Positions 1 through 11,862 of a stretch of 64,000 nt of DNA are shown here, piece after piece. The notes beneath the pieces were generated by a model. It ran no database searches and was not told the origin of the DNA. It saw only the letters and a list, made by a program, of their open reading frames with translations. Origin of the DNA: Rhynchopus euleeides (lineage: Eukaryota; Euglenozoa; Diplonemea; Diplonemida; Diplonemidae); the NCBI GenBank assembly GCA_963210315.1, contig OY723241.1, positions 806,001 to 870,000 on the forward strand, read 5' to 3'. Positions within the stretch are counted from its first letter, which is position 1. Every line of letters begins with the position of its first letter. A program made the translations under genes and the position numbers.

Positions 1-500
1 TCGGATGGCGGGTGGTGGTGCCACTAGTGTGTGACGTTCACTCGAGGATACAACGCATCACAATGAATCAGCAACCGTGGACCGAGTACAATACGCTCTC
101 TGTGGCTGGTGTGGGGGACAAAGGCAGTGCCTGTGCCGCAGGCAGGGAGGTACATATACAAGCCAGAACACATCGAAGACCTGGCTCATGCCACCTACAT
201 AGCGCCTGACACCCACCGGATGACGTGGTTGGCAAGCAACATGCATTGCAACCCTCAGATGTGGTGTGTTGGGGCATTTTCTTTTCCAACCTCCCACACA
301 GTGGCACTGTCCGGTACCAAACGGTGGCACAAAATTTAGGTACCCCAATTCGGGCACCTGAGGTGCCCGGAATGGTGGAAAAGTGGGGTTCGATGGGTTT
401 CCGGACCGATCTGGGGGGGTTTGGAGGGTTTACGGGGGCTTTGGGGCCTCTGCGCCGGTTTTTTGAAAAATCGTGTTTGTCACCCCCATTTGACCCCCCC
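1..500 (+). mobile_element. Foldback element, right half (copy 1, cut by window edge)
   Basis: Nearly identical to 7434-7929, the right half of the complete foldback element at 6782-7929. It ends with CATTTGACCCCCC followed by TA at 501-502, the same terminus as the other copies. The left arm lies outside the window. No coding sequence is convincing here. Confidence 0.85.
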
Positions 501-502
501 TA

Positions 503-3043
503 GGGGGGGGGGGCAGTCCCCCCCCCCCCCCCCCCCCCGCCCCCCGGCCTTGGCCTTGCATTTTTTCTTCGGTGCAATTCAATTCACCCGGATACCGTTC
601 ACTATATTTGTTTTTGATTCTCGCAACAGTGTGGCCCAGACAGGCCCAACCCAGCCCCCGCACCCAACCACCACCCCGATTCCTGACGCCATCTAGATTC
701 CCTGCCAGAGCGGGATGGCGTTCTGCAAATGCCAGCCCACCCATCCCGTCCCCATGATGCAGGCAGCACTGCGGCATAATATATTCTGGTTCGTTCTTCG
801 AGTGCACCGCATGGAACATGCCTTCCATTTGTGCCGCCATATATGAGATATAGTGGGGGAGGAGTGGTGGCTCACCCTGCACCACTGGTCTTTATGATTT
901 AGGTTTCTCCTCCGCTTGACCCAACACGGGGCAGTGCCTTTATGTGGTTTGGACTAGGCAGTGTGAATAGCGAAGCAGAAACACGCGGGATTCACAGCGA
1001 GAGAGGTCTTTCTTCTCCCCATCGCAATGCCTAGTCGAACCAGCGCGACCCACCCACCTTTTTTTAATGTTGAAAGGAAATTTGGAGCGGAATCACACAC
1101 CCACACAAGCTTGGCTGCCTGGAGACGCACGACAGACACCACCTCACCGGCACCCATCATATGCATGACCAATGCGGTGTTGCGTTGCACACGTCGAAAA
1201 ATAGTCAGCAGGCTCACTTTGCATTATCACCTTCTGTCATGGTGGGTCAGGCGGGTTGATGAGCGACAAGAACAGTAGTGGCGAGACGAACTGTGGTAGG
1301 GGGGGGGGGGGGTGGAGGGAGGGTGGGTGGATCGGGCCTCCTGCTGCGCTAGCCCCGATACACCAAGCAGCCACAGCACGACAGGACGCGCGCAGGCACC
1401 GGGCCCCCTCTCCTAAAAAAATGGGTGGATAGGGGGTGGTGTGGCACAACCACCTGCAAATGCAAGGCGGCTCCGTCACTCCCCGCTTCGATGGAATAAA
1501 AAGTCCGGCAGATGGAAGGCAAAACGCGACCATCTGGCCCAATGCAACCGGGGGCGGTGGAGGGGCATGGCATGGTGGTTTGATTGCGTAGGATATGCCC
1601 CCCTCAGCTCTATGGACATGGGGGGGGTGGGTGGGTGGGTGGGTGGGGTTTCTGGTTTTGTTTACTGTTCTTTCGACGGCCTAAAAGCTGCCCGATGGGG
1701 TTTAAATTTAAAATTTTGGGAATCACACGCTATAATGTCACGAAGCAATCAGATATGAAGAGAAAGAAGCTCAACCCTCCCCCCGCTCCCTCCCCGCCTG
1801 CATGTGAGATCCCTGCAAAACAAGCGGGACATGCACCGCCTAACAAACAAGGGCAAACCAGCCTGTACTTTCCCCACTGGATCAAAGGGCGACAGCCACC
1901 TCAATGTGGACGCTTGACTCTCGCTGTGTCGACAAGCTCTCTCCTAGTGCCTGAAGCTCACCTCAAGAATAGAAAGATGCTTGGGGGCGGGGCGTTTCGC
2001 CTGTTGTGGCAAACCGTGTGGCAGTTTGGCACGTAAATCGGAAGAAGTCTCACTTCCCTGCACTATGGAGTGAGTGTCTCACCGAAAAGAGTCTAAAAAA
2101 GGGGGTTGTTTATGCGAGCGGCAATGTGTGTTGTGACCCCTGTGAAGCGAGGGGGGGCGGGGGCGTTGCTGCGAAATAGATGATATTGCATAGCTCTTTC
2201 AAAACACACCGCGCACGCCGCACGCTCCCCACTGACTCTTTCGCTGTGACAACTCAAAGATTTCGACACAGATTCCATCAATTTTTAGTTATGCACTTCT
2301 GACTATAGTCATCACCCCCACTCCCCCCAAGTTCATTTTCACCCCGCATGTTGGTGGTGTACACATCACACTGTCAGACCGCTGCAACAAGCCGGGTTGC
2401 CGTGCAGCAAGTGATTACAGATCTTTATCTAGACACACGTGAATATTTCTTTTTTCTTGCATCAGTGCCGAACACACCAGATCACCTCACTGATCTTGAT
2501 GTGATCACTCTCCCCTCCACTGGAACGCACAGCGCAACCTCACGCCCATTGGCACCCCACTCAAGATGCCGATTTACATAGTTCATGCGTAGTTCCTATA
2601 CGATTTTCAGGGGCATCCCGACCCATATGCAGTCGCTTTTTGAGAGTTCCGTTGAAACCAAGCGCAGAATGGCGGAAACTGCTGGGCAGACCATCTGCGA
2701 CAGACAGATATATGACACATTGGCTGTCAAAAATAAGAGGGTGACGGGTGCAGGGGGGGAAAGGGACGGGGGGGGTTGAGGGGTGTGTCAGGAATGGGGG
2801 GTGGGGGGCACTAGTGCGAGACCAGGGAGCTGATTCCTTGCGGCGGCCGGAACAACATCCCGGGTGGACAAACCACAAAACCACAAGAATATCGGGGGCG
2901 GGGGGGTGGGGTGGGGCGGGTTGGGATGCCAGTAACGGACACAGTCCGTCTTTTCCAACTGCAAGAGAGGGCACCAACAGATCGCTCAGCTCCAGAGTTT
3001 TTCTTTTCTTTTTTGATTTCCCCCCCCCCCCTGAAGACGCCAG
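503..3043. other. Intergenic, no gene recognised
   Basis: Begins with long poly-G and poly-C runs at 503-546, which abut the foldback terminus. The rest has only short overlapping ORFs on both strands with no recognisable domain. Another G-run lies near 1296-1312. A stretch around 2150-2285 resembles sequence at 22405-22560 and 62090-62230 (see the low-copy repeat entries). Confidence 0.6.
2150..2285 (+). repeat. Low-copy dispersed repeat, family B copy 1
   Basis: Shares patches with 22405-22560 and 62090-62230, notably a TCAAAACACA-like core followed by GCCGCACGCT and CCCCACTGACTCTTTC. The similarity is patchy and its borders are unclear. No terminal repeats were seen. Confidence 0.35.
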
Positions 3044-3052
3044 CCTCCCTCC

Positions 3053-3750
3053 CAGGCATGTCGCTAAGCGTCGACCGTCGACCCAGTGATTTTGGGTTTC
3101 CCCCCCCCATAAAAAAGCGTCGACCCAGCGTCGACCCAGTGGAACTGGGTTGCCATTCAAGCCTGGACCAAGCGTCAACCCATTTATTACGCTGGGTCGA
3201 CGCTAACCTAGCGTTGACCCGGTTACACTGGGTCGACGCTCACCAAGCGTCGACCAAGCGTCAACCCACTTTCACTGGGTCGACGTCGAAGAGAGTATGG
3301 TTTTGCAGGAACAGATGCTCACTACCGTGGCCTCCGGCGGCTGGGGGGCTCCGCCCCCCAGACCCCCCTGTGGCGTATGTCTCGTACTCAAGGCATTCGA
3401 TTCCCACCAGGTCAGGGAATCCAACCACTCCAGTAGCCTCAGGGGGACGCAGCCAACTCACACAGAATCTGTACGCCCACAATGAACAGATGTTCACTAC
3501 CGTGGCCTCCGGCGGCTGGGGGGCTCTGATGAGGATGGCGCGAGCGGGAGAGGAACCACGGAAGGAACCCAACGCCTCACACCGTGCCCATCTAGTGGTC
3601 CACCGACGGGAAAATTAGGCAACAACACGAGCGCGCGCGAAGCGCGCGCGAGAAAAATTGACCCCTAGTGTTTTCCCCCCTGATCCCCCCCCCAAAACAG
3701 GAGCGTCAACCCACCAAATCTCCAAAATCGAAAAGTTAGCGACAGGCCTG
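3053..3750 (+). mobile_element. Mutator-like non-autonomous element, copy 1 (698 bp)
   Basis: Bounded by imperfect terminal inverted repeats of about 15 bp: CAGGCATGTCGCTAA on the left, TTAGCGACAGGCCTG on the right. It is flanked by a perfect 9-bp direct duplication CCTCCCTCC at 3044-3052 and 3751-3759. TIRs with a 9-bp duplication are typical of Mutator-like (MULE) elements. Inside are a tandem SalI-rich array (GTCGAC motifs, about 3070-3290) and two copies of a GC-rich module containing GGGGGGCTCCGCCCCCC. No transposase ORF is visible, so it is non-autonomous. An inverted relative lies at 8310-9094. Confidence 0.88.
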
Positions 3751-3944
3751 CCTCCCTCCCCCCCCCTCCCCTTCCACCACAAAATACCGGATAATACTGT
3801 ACAGAATAGCAGAAAATGGGATGCACACAGAGAGCACATCAGAACGAAGGAGTAACTGTACTTCCCCACCCCCCCCCCCCCCCAACCTCACCCTCCTCAG
3901 CAAGGCAGACTGATTGATAGAGAAAACACAACATGCCGCCCATC

Positions 3945-6410
3945 TCACCTGGAATGCCGCAGCGATGGGTACCGGTGGTTGAGCAGCATGGATGTGGTCG
4001 CCCGTTTTTTCGGACGCCGTTGGAAGCAGTTTGAGAGAAAGTCAGCCATGTCGATCGGGAGGGAGTCGGGTTGGATGTTGGAAGGCCACGTCTTGGATGA
4101 CGAGATGGCGTGGAGAAGAGTAAGCGGTGAGGTGTACTCCGGCCAGGGTGTCTTCCCGGTGTACATCTCCGCCACAGTGCAAGCGAGTGACCAGACGTCC
4201 TGCTTTGTCGCATCATACCCCTCTTCACACTCAATCACCTCCGGCGCCACAATCTGGGCTGTCGCACCGCACAACGTCTTCGCCTGCGACCTTGCGGACC
4301 TTGTGTAAGGGTCTGTTGCCTCGGCAAAGTCACGCAGCTTCACCAGCCCCATGTTCTGCGACACCATCACATTCTTCAGGCAGATGCTGCGGTGCGCGAT
4401 GCCCTTGCTGTGGAGATACACCAAACCCTGCAGGAGCTGGCGGGTGTACGCCCGCACCACCGTGTCAGGCAGGCAGCCCCCAGGCATGCGTGGGAGCAGC
4501 TTGTCGATGGATCCCCCCGTCACAAACTCGAGGAATACGCTGAACTCAACCTGCTCCTTCGTGGGGTTCTCCTTGAAGAAGCACCCGAGATACGCAACCA
4601 CGCTGCGGTGGGAGTACTCCCGGAGCAGAGACATCTCCTTGATGCTCTGTGTGTAGGCAACCTCCTGCGCCTTCCAGTCACACCCGCGGCTCGCGGTTGT
4701 CTTCAGCGCCACCACCTCGCCTGTCATCTGCAGATACAGCGACTCCGCAACACTGCGGTTCACCTCGATGGTGAGATCAAAAGGCGGAGGCGACGGGGTT
4801 GCCTGCGGTGACGGAGAAAGGGACTCCTCCTCAGGCGTGATCCAGTCGATCTCCCCGCTGTCTTTATTGGAGCTCCGTGGGGTCGCCCCGACTGCTGGCG
4901 GGGGCAGCGGGTCCACATACATCCCGGGGTTAGAGTTGTTGTGGGCTGACGACCGCACCGACGTCGACCTGGATATGGGTATAGGGGTCCGGAGGTCCTG
5001 CAGCGGCGCGATATTCACCAACCCCTTCAGATCACGCTCTGTCAGATTCCGCCGCGGGGGGAGTGGCTTCGTCGAGCTCAACGGGGGAGGTGGCGGTGCC
5101 CGGGGGTCGGGCTTCCCGAAGATCTTAAACGCCTTCAGCAGCTTCAATGGGCTGAGCCTCTTTGTAGGATCCCTCTTGAAGCACGCATCGAGAAACGGGC
5201 GGAGCTCTTCCGGGATCGACTGCTCGTCAAACCCGGTGGGGCGGCAGGTCTCCTTCATCATCTCATGCAGCAGGAGCATGGGGTTGACATCTGAAGGCCA
5301 TGCGGTCTTCCCGGTGAGCATCTCCACCGCGGTGCAGCCGATTGACCAGACATCTGCCTTCTTTGCGTCATACCCATCCCCGCGCGACTCGCCTGAGGAG
5401 AGGAACACCTCGGGTGCCATCCAGTGCGGCGTTCCGATGAATGTAGTCGCCTGCTTCCTCTTGGAGTTTCTTATGCTGCATGCGGTGCCAAAATCAGAAA
5501 CCTTGGCGCGCCCCGTGTCGAAGCAGATCAGAATATTCTGACACTTCACATCGCGGTGCGCGAATCCCGATTTGTGGAGGTACCCAATCCCCTCCAGCAC
5601 ATCCTTGAGGTATATCACAGCCACAGGGGTGGGCAGCCTCCTCTGGGGCAGCCTGCCGAGAAGGTCGAAGAGGGAGCCGCCAGAGATATACTCGAGGAAG
5701 AAGAAGAGGTTCACCTCCCCCTTCGACTCGTTGGTGGAGACGTGCGACGCAAGGTAGCGTACAATGTTGGGGTGGTCGAGCTTGCGCATCAGGTTGACCT
5801 CCTTCACGACACCCTGTATCGCGGCCTGCTTCTCCGCCCCGGTGTCGCGGATGGAGATGTGTTTAATCGCACACCACCTCCCGTCAGGAATGAGGGCCGC
5901 CTTCACCGCGCCAAATGTGCCATGTCCAATATCCCACAGCGGAAGCACAGAATGATGCTCCACAGGCAGACGGATGCACGACGCGCACACCCGAGAAGGG
6001 CCAGGTCCGGATGATGAATTAGAGCTGGTCGATGCACCAAGCGAGGAACCCACAGCTGTTGTTGCGGTTGAAGCCGCTGCGGTAGATTGGGTGACGCTCG
6101 CATTGCTTGACAGTGGGCTGGCTGCGAACACCCCAGGGGATGCGGTGCGCTGGCGTGCCGATTCCTGCGTTGGGGGCGGGGTTAGTGATGACTTCCTCCC
6201 GATCAGCGAGTCGCTCTTCGGGCAGCATGTATCGCAGAAGACAAGCCCGCACACCCTGCAGTGGTGCCTCCTGACAAGCAGGCTAAACTTCGTCATGCAT
6301 TCGTTGCAGATCAGCGCATCCTCATCCTTCTGCCACACAGGCGCCTCCGACTGCACGGCAGGGATCGACACCTCCTCCTCCCGGAGGTGTGCCAGGCTGT
6401 CGTCCTCCAT
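3945..6410 (-). CDS. FYVE zinc finger - protein kinase - pseudokinase protein (821 aa)
   Basis: The start is the ATG at 6410. The open frame runs up to 6485, but that codon is GTG inside TTTTCTAGGTGAGTG, which looks more like a splice acceptor. Residues 26-145 form a FYVE finger: WQKD, RRHHCR and a final VCASC, with four CxxC-type pairs and a serine/threonine-rich insertion of about 80 residues before the last pair. This predicts PI(3)P binding on endosomes. Residues 156-430 are a complete STE/MAP3K-like kinase: GHGTFGAV, K183, HRDVKCQN (D287), DFG 306-308, APE. Residues 545-815 are a second kinase fold keeping VALK (K570) and APE but with HRSICLKN for HRDxKxxN, DFA for DFG and no glycine loop, so it is probably inactive. 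A proline-rich linker separates the two. The TGA stop overlaps a GTGAGA donor-like sequence, so a further exon is possible but none was found. Confidence 0.9.
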   Translation of the reverse strand: MEDDSLAHLREEEVSIPAVQSEAPVWQKDEDALICNECMTKFSLLVRRHHCRVCGLVFCDTCCPKSDSLIGRKSSLTPPPTQESARQRTASPGVFAASPLSSNASVTQSTAAASTATTAVGSSLGASTSSNSSSGPGPSRVCASCIRLPVEHHSVLPLWDIGHGTFGAVKAALIPDGRWCAIKHISIRDTGAEKQAAIQGVVKEVNLMRKLDHPNIVRYLASHVSTNESKGEVNLFFFLEYISGGSLFDLLGRLPQRRLPTPVAVIYLKDVLEGIGYLHKSGFAHRDVKCQNILICFDTGRAKVSDFGTACSIRNSKRKQATTFIGTPHWMAPEVFLSSGESRGDGYDAKKADVWSIGCTAVEMLTGKTAWPSDVNPMLLLHEMMKETCRPTGFDEQSIPEELRPFLDACFKRDPTKRLSPLKLLKAFKIFGKPDPRAPPPPPLSSTKPLPPRRNLTERDLKGLVNIAPLQDLRTPIPISRSTSVRSSAHNNSNPGMYVDPLPPPAVGATPRSSNKDSGEIDWITPEEESLSPSPQATPSPPPFDLTIEVNRSVAESLYLQMTGEVVALKTTASRGCDWKAQEVAYTQSIKEMSLLREYSHRSVVAYLGCFFKENPTKEQVEFSVFLEFVTGGSIDKLLPRMPGGCLPDTVVRAYTRQLLQGLVYLHSKGIAHRSICLKNVMVSQNMGLVKLRDFAEATDPYTRSARSQAKTLCGATAQIVAPEVIECEEGYDATKQDVWSLACTVAEMYTGKTPWPEYTSPLTLLHAISSSKTWPSNIQPDSLPIDMADFLSNCFQRRPKKRATTSMLLNHRYPSLRHSR

Positions 6411-6779
6411 ACCCCACCACCCCACCCCTCGCTCACTCTCAGCCTCTTCCCCACCAGTCCCCCTCCAGGCGTGTGCCGCACTCACCTAGAAAAGCCAAGT
6501 TGCCGTGGGCGCGGCACGGGGGGGTGGGTGGGAGGAAGTGGGGCGGGGGTGTAGGTGTGGCACAGCCACACACGCCCAAACCCTCCCCGCCCGCCCCGCT
6601 GAAGTGTCGCGGGGGTGTGGTGTGGTGGAGGTGTGTGTGCCTGGGGTGGGGGTGGGGTGGGGAGGTGTGTGATTACAAAGGGATTTTCTTTGAGGCGTTG
6701 GGTCCTATGATGCACATATGAGGACGAGGGCTGCGCGCCGCATGCGAGGGTGCTGGGGGAGGGGAGGGGGGGGGGGGGG
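6411..6779. other. Upstream region of the FYVE-kinase gene
   Basis: Contains a candidate splice acceptor TTTTCTAG (minus strand, around 6486-6490), which would give a leader of about 76 nt. It then runs into G-rich low-complexity DNA reaching the foldback element at 6782. No ORF of note. Confidence 0.4.
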
Positions 6780-6781
6780 TA

Positions 6782-7929
6782 GGGGGGGTCAAATGCCACC
6801 CTTTTACGTGGACAAACACGATTTTTCAAAAAACCGGCGCAGAGGCCCCAAAGCCCCCGTAAACCCTCCAAACCCCCCCAGATCGGTCCGGAAACCCATC
6901 GAACCCCACTTTTCCACCATTCCGGGCACCTCAGGTGCCCGAATTGGGGTACCTAAATTTTGTGCCACCGTTTGGTACCGGACAGTGCCACTGTGTGGGA
7001 GGTTGGAAAAGAAAATGCCCCAACACACCACATCTGAGGGTTGCAATGCATGTTGCTTGCCAACCACGTCATCCGGTGGGTGTCAGGCGCTATGTAGGTG
7101 GCATTAGCCAGGTCTTCGATGAGTTCTGGCTTGTATATGTACCTCCCTGCCACCATGCACCGGGAGGCTGCCTGTAGGTACGGAACAAGTCCAGATGGTC
7201 GTGTGATTCCTGTGCAGCAGTGCTCCACAACCGGGATGTGTTGACAACGACTGTTGCAACACGAGCTGTACATTCCGGGAACACACGAAGTGCGCTGTCG
7301 TGGTACCCATTGTGCCAGAATTGGTAGTTGCTGCGGTCTACTTTGCCTGGCCCAAGAGCACTGGTACTGAACGGTGCAATATGCGTGGCGAGGTGAATAC
7401 AACGGAAGCGCGCAAAGTCAATACAGCTCTCGGATGGCGGGTGGTGGTGCCACTAGTGTGTGACGTTCACTCGAGGATACAACGCATCACAATGAATCAG
7501 CAACCGTGGACCGAGTACAATACGCTCTCTGTGGCTGGTGTGGGGGACAAAGGCAGTGCCTGTGCCGCAGGCAGGGAGGTATATATACAAGCCAGAACAC
7601 ATCGAAGACCTGGCTAATGCCACCTACATAGCGCCTGACACCCACCGGATGACGTGGTTGGCAAGCAACATGCATTGCAACCCTCAGATGTGGTGTGTTG
7701 GGGCATTTTCTTTTCCAACCTCCCACACAGTGGCACTGTACGGTACCAAACGGTGGCACAAAATTTAGGTACCCCAATTCGGGCACCTGAGGTGCCCGGA
7801 ATGGTGGAAAAGTGGGGTTCGATGGGTTTCCGGACCGATCTGGGGGGGTTTGGAGGGTTTACGGGGGCTTTGGGGCCTCTGCGCCGGTTTTTTGAAAAAT
7901 CGTGTTTGTCACCCCCATTTGACCCCCCC
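6782..7929. mobile_element. TA-bounded foldback element, complete copy 2 (1148 bp)
   Basis: Two arms of roughly 370 bp (about 6782-7155 and 7575-7929) are inverted copies of each other around a non-palindromic centre of about 420 bp. The ends read GGGGGGGTCAAATG and CATTTGACCCCCC, each flanked by TA (6780-6781 and 7930-7931). A TA target site is the habit of Tc1/mariner-type elements and their MITEs. No ORF of transposase size is present, so it is non-autonomous. The arms are nearly identical, which suggests recent activity or arm-to-arm conversion. Confidence 0.85.
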
Positions 7930-7931
7930 TA

Positions 7932-8309
7932 GGGGGGGGGGGAGCTTTTTTTGGAGGTTCAAACCTTCCGTCATCTCCCCTGCTCAGCGCGCAAAGCGGC
8001 ATTGAGCGACCGCCCCGCCCCCACCCCCCACTCCCCGCCACCCCCACATGCTGGCACCAGAGAAGACGGAGAATCCGTGCTGGCATTGGGTTGGGTTGGG
8101 TTGGGACAGCCTGCAGCACCCCGCCCCTATCTAAAAGCAGCCACCAGTTTCCCCTTTTCGAGCGCGTTCTGAAGAAGGGCCGGGAGGCAGTATGCTGGCA
8201 CCAACACTACCCGGTCTCTCAAGAGGCACCAGACATTCAGGCAAGGGGAGTGAGGTATCAGGGAAAATAATGCCAGGTGGGTCTCGCTCCCTCGATACCA
8301 CTCACAGCT
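7932..8309. other. Spacer between transposable elements
   Basis: Begins with a G-run next to the foldback end. Nothing coding recognised. Its last nine bases (8301-8309, CTCACAGCT) are the left target duplication of the next element. Confidence 0.5.
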
Positions 8310-9094
8310 CAGGCCTGTCGCTAACTTTTCGATTATGGAGATTTGGTGGGTTGACGCTCCTGTTTTGGGGGGGGATCAGGGGGAAACACTAGGGGTCAAT
8401 TTTTCTCGCGCGCGCTTCGCGCGCGCTCGTGTTGTTGCCTAATTTTCCCGTCGGTGGACCGCTAGGTGGGCACGGTGTGAGGCGCTGGGTTCCTTCCGTG
8501 GTTCCTCTCCCGCTCGCGCCATCCTCGGGTGCCGGAAGAAACCCAAAAAATGGCTTTCGGGACCATGATTTACCCCCTGATATGCCACGGCCGTTGAAGC
8601 GCAAGGACTTGGTTACTAGACGGGCACGCGAGATGGGGGGTCTGGGGGTCGGAGCCCCCCAGCCGCCGGAGGCCACGGTAGTGAACATCTGTTCATTGTG
8701 GGCGTACAGATTCTGTGTGAGTTGGCTGCGTCCTCCTGAGGCTACTGGAGCTGTTGGATTCCTGACCTGTGTGCACACGCTATACAGGGGGGTCTGGGGG
8801 GCGGAGCCCCCCAGCCGCCGGAGGCCACGGTAGTGAGCATCTGTTCCTGCAAAACCATACTCTCTTCGACGTCGACCCAGTGAAAGTGGGTTGACGCTTG
8901 GTCGACGCTTGGTGAGCGTCGACCCAGTGGAACCGGGTCAACGCTAGGTTAGCGTCGACCCGGAATGGGTTGACGCTTGGTCCAGGCTTGAATGGCAACC
9001 CAGTTCCACTGGGTCGACGCTGGGTCGACGCTTTTTTATGGGGGGGGAAACCCAAAATCACTGGGTCGACGGTCGACGCTTAGCGACATGCCTG
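8310..9094 (-). mobile_element. Mutator-like non-autonomous element, copy 2 (785 bp, inverted)
   Basis: The inverted counterpart of 3053-3750. Ends are CAGGCCTGTCGCTAA and TTAGCGACATGCCTG. It is flanked by a perfect 9-bp duplication CTCACAGCT at 8301-8309 and 9095-9103. It carries the same GTCGAC-rich array and two copies of the GC-rich module. Different flanking duplications at the two copies show independent insertions rather than one segmental duplication. Confidence 0.9.
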
Positions 9095-9139
9095 CTCACA
9101 GCTCGTCAGTCAGTGGGGGGGGGGGGGGGGGGGGGGATA

Positions 9140-10285
9140 GGGGGGGTCAAATGGGGGGAACAAACACGATTTTTCAAAAAACCGGCGCAGAGGCCCCAAA
9201 CCCCCCGTAAACCCTCCAAACCCCCCCAGATCGGTCCGGAAACCCATCGAACCCCACTTTTCCACCATTCCGGGCACCTCAGGTGCCCGAATTGGGGTAC
9301 CTAAATTTTGTGCCACCGTTTGGTACTGTACAGTGCCACTGTGTGAGAGGTTGGAAAAGAATACGCTCCAGTACCCCACATCTGAGGGTTACAATGTGGG
9401 GTACTTGCCAACCGTGTCATCCGGGGGGTGTCGGGCGCTATATAGGTGGCATCAGCCAGGTCTTCGATGCGTTCTGGCTTGGATACGTGCCTCCCTGCCA
9501 CCATGCACAGGGAGGCTGCCTGTAGGTAGGAAACAAGTGCGGATGGTCGTCTGATTCCTGTGCAGCAGTGCTCCACAACCGGGATGTGTTGACAACGGCT
9601 GTTGCAACGCGAGCTGTACATTCCGGAAACACACGAAGTGCGCTGTCGTGGTGCCCATTGTGCCAGAGTTGGTAGTTGCTGTGGTCTGCTTTGCCTGGCC
9701 CAAGAGCACGGTACTGAACGGTGCAAAATGCGTGGCGAGATGAATGCAACGGAAGCGCGCAAAGTCGATACAGCTCTCCGATAATGGGTGGTGGTGCCAG
9801 TAGTGTGTGACGTTCACTCGAGGGTACAACGCATCACAATGAAGTAGAAACCGTGGACCGAGTACAATAAGCTCTCTGTGGCTGGTGTGGGGGACAAAGG
9901 CAGTGCCTGTGCCGCAGGCAGGGAGGTACATACACAAGCCAGAACACATCGAAGACCTGGCTGATGCCACCTATATAGCGCCCGACACCCCCCGGATGAC
10001 ACGGTTGGCAAGTACCCCACATTGTAACCCCAGATGTGGGGTGTTGGGGCATTTTCTTTTCCAACCTCCCACACAGTGGCGCTGTACGGTACCAAACGGT
10101 GGCACAAAATTTAGGTACCCCAATTCGGGCACCTGAGGTGCCCGGAATGGTGGAAAAGTGGGGTTCGATGGGTTTCCGGACCGATCTGGGGGGGTTTGGA
10201 GGGTTTACGGGAGGTTTGGGGCCTCTGCGCCGGTTTTTTGAAAAATCGTGTTTGTTCCCATAAAAGGGGGGCATTTGACCCCCCC
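9140..10285. mobile_element. TA-bounded foldback element, complete copy 3 (1146 bp)
   Basis: Same architecture as 6782-7929: terminal GGGGGGTCAAATG and CATTTGACCCCCC, inverted arms, and a shared centre, flanked by TA at 9138-9139 and 10286-10287. It differs from copy 2 at scattered positions, especially in the inner arm and centre. It directly follows a G-run and shares its right-hand TA with the next element. Confidence 0.85.
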
Positions 10286-10287
10286 TA

Positions 10288-11860
10288 GGCATACAGTGCA
10301 AACGATAATTATTATCGTATTCCCATTATCGTATATTATCGTATACGATAATATACGATAATGGTGCGATAATTTTTTGAGATTTTCGGAAAACCAGAAA
10401 TCAGCCCAGAACACATTGAAAAAGTGGTAAAAGTGGAGCCGGAAGCTGCCATTTTTGCTTCTTTGAATTATTGGTGACGGGGGGCTTCACTCAGAAGTGT
10501 AGAATGTCCCTCACAAATGGGTGGCAGAGACACAACACACATAGTGCCATGACATGCACATCACTATGTCTGTCTGAAGAAGTTTCAGGCACAGTGGGGC
10601 GGAGAGGACTCTGGGGATTGGGCAGTGGCCGTTCCACATGCCCTTCCCCTCGTGACTTACACCCTGTCGCCACCCCACTTCATGGAAAACATGACTACGC
10701 AGCAACAGGGTCATACTTGCGGCGGTATGCAACCACCAGTACAGCCTGTTGCGGGTTCGCAAAGCCGACTGGTACGCTGCCTTGCCGTCGGGACCCAGAT
10801 ACTGAGGACACCCCTGTGAGAACACTGAGGGAAGACGTTGGGCTAGCCTAGTTGAAGCAGGTGTCGGGGTGACCGAGACAGAGCACCCTGCCCAGAACAT
10901 GAACAAGAAAGACTGTTCGACTGATGGGGAAGAACCTGATAGGCAGGTGTGGTCTTCGGTGCAATGTTTGGAGAGATCAGGAGATTTCTCTTCAAGGCTA
11001 CCACTTATGTTGGACTTGGCCTTCGCTCCCGTGAGCAGTGAAAAAGTGAGGAACACCGTTCTTCCCCTCTGACTGACGACCAGTGATGACATAGCGAAGG
11101 ACCTTGAATGGGGTTTGAACCCGAGAGAGGCAATACTCAACCAAAGGTAATCTTCAGGACCTGGCACGGAACGGGCGATACGAACGCTCCCACCGTGCGC
11201 ACGGACCTGTCTGCAACTCTACAAGGAACCACGGGGTGGCGCGCGCACATCACCTCGGAGGCCTCAAGGAGCGTGCCTGACCTGCACGACTCCGCTGCGC
11301 TACAAGGCGGAGCTCGGGCGCCATCCTCACCGACAGCAAGGCAAGGGGTGATGATCATCTGGAGACACCTGAGCCCATGCAGGATCGGAGAGACGCGATC
11401 CACCTGAGGGAGACCACCATCCACCTCCTTCGGACAGACCACACAGCCTTGTCGATGACCACAGCAGCCCGGACACAGACCAGTACGCGTACCCTGCCTG
11501 CAGCACCGGACCCCACAGGCTCATCTTACCCTTCCTGGGGCTGGGAGAATGGTAGTGATCTCTATTTCGTGGCTGATTGTGGCCCTTGGCGGGGTTTGGT
11601 GGCGTTTGGCGGTGGTAAACTGGAGATTTCGGTGATTGGTTTCGGGCAAAATCAGGTGGGTATCGCATACGATAATGGGATTATCGTATGTTATCGCATA
11701 CGATAATAATTATCGTATCTGGTCGTATACGATAATCCATTATCGCATCATACGATAATGGATTATCGTATGCGATAATGAATTATCGTATGCGACAATT
11801 TTCCGAAAATTATCGTATCTGGTATATATGCGATAATAATTATCGTTTGCACTGTATGCC
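10288..11860. mobile_element. TA-bounded element with palindromic ATCGTATACGAT-rich ends (1573 bp)
   Basis: Terminal inverted repeats begin GGCATACAGTGCAAACG on the left and end with the complement CACTGTATGCC on the right. TA flanks both ends (10286-10287, 11861-11862). Subterminal arrays of short palindromes built from TTATCGTATACGATAA-like units occupy about 10306-10370 and 11665-11850 and may be transposase-binding sites. The internal 1.3 kb has only weak ORFs (the longest about 218 codons on the minus strand, with no recognised domain), so it looks non-autonomous. Confidence 0.8.
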
Positions 11861-11862
11861 TA

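Noticed and set aside
503-546. Long poly-G/poly-C runs as assembly errors
   Set aside because: Runs of similar length recur throughout the window, often next to element ends, so they are probably real, though their exact lengths are unreliable.
2561-3178. 205-codon minus-strand ORF
   Set aside because: Runs across the border of a Mutator-like element and through poly-G tracts; no protein-like content.
3750-3944. An additional 3' exon of the FYVE-kinase gene after the GTGAGA at its stop
   Set aside because: Candidate acceptors lead into the Mutator-like element or give low-complexity translation, so the TGA at 3945 is taken as the true stop.
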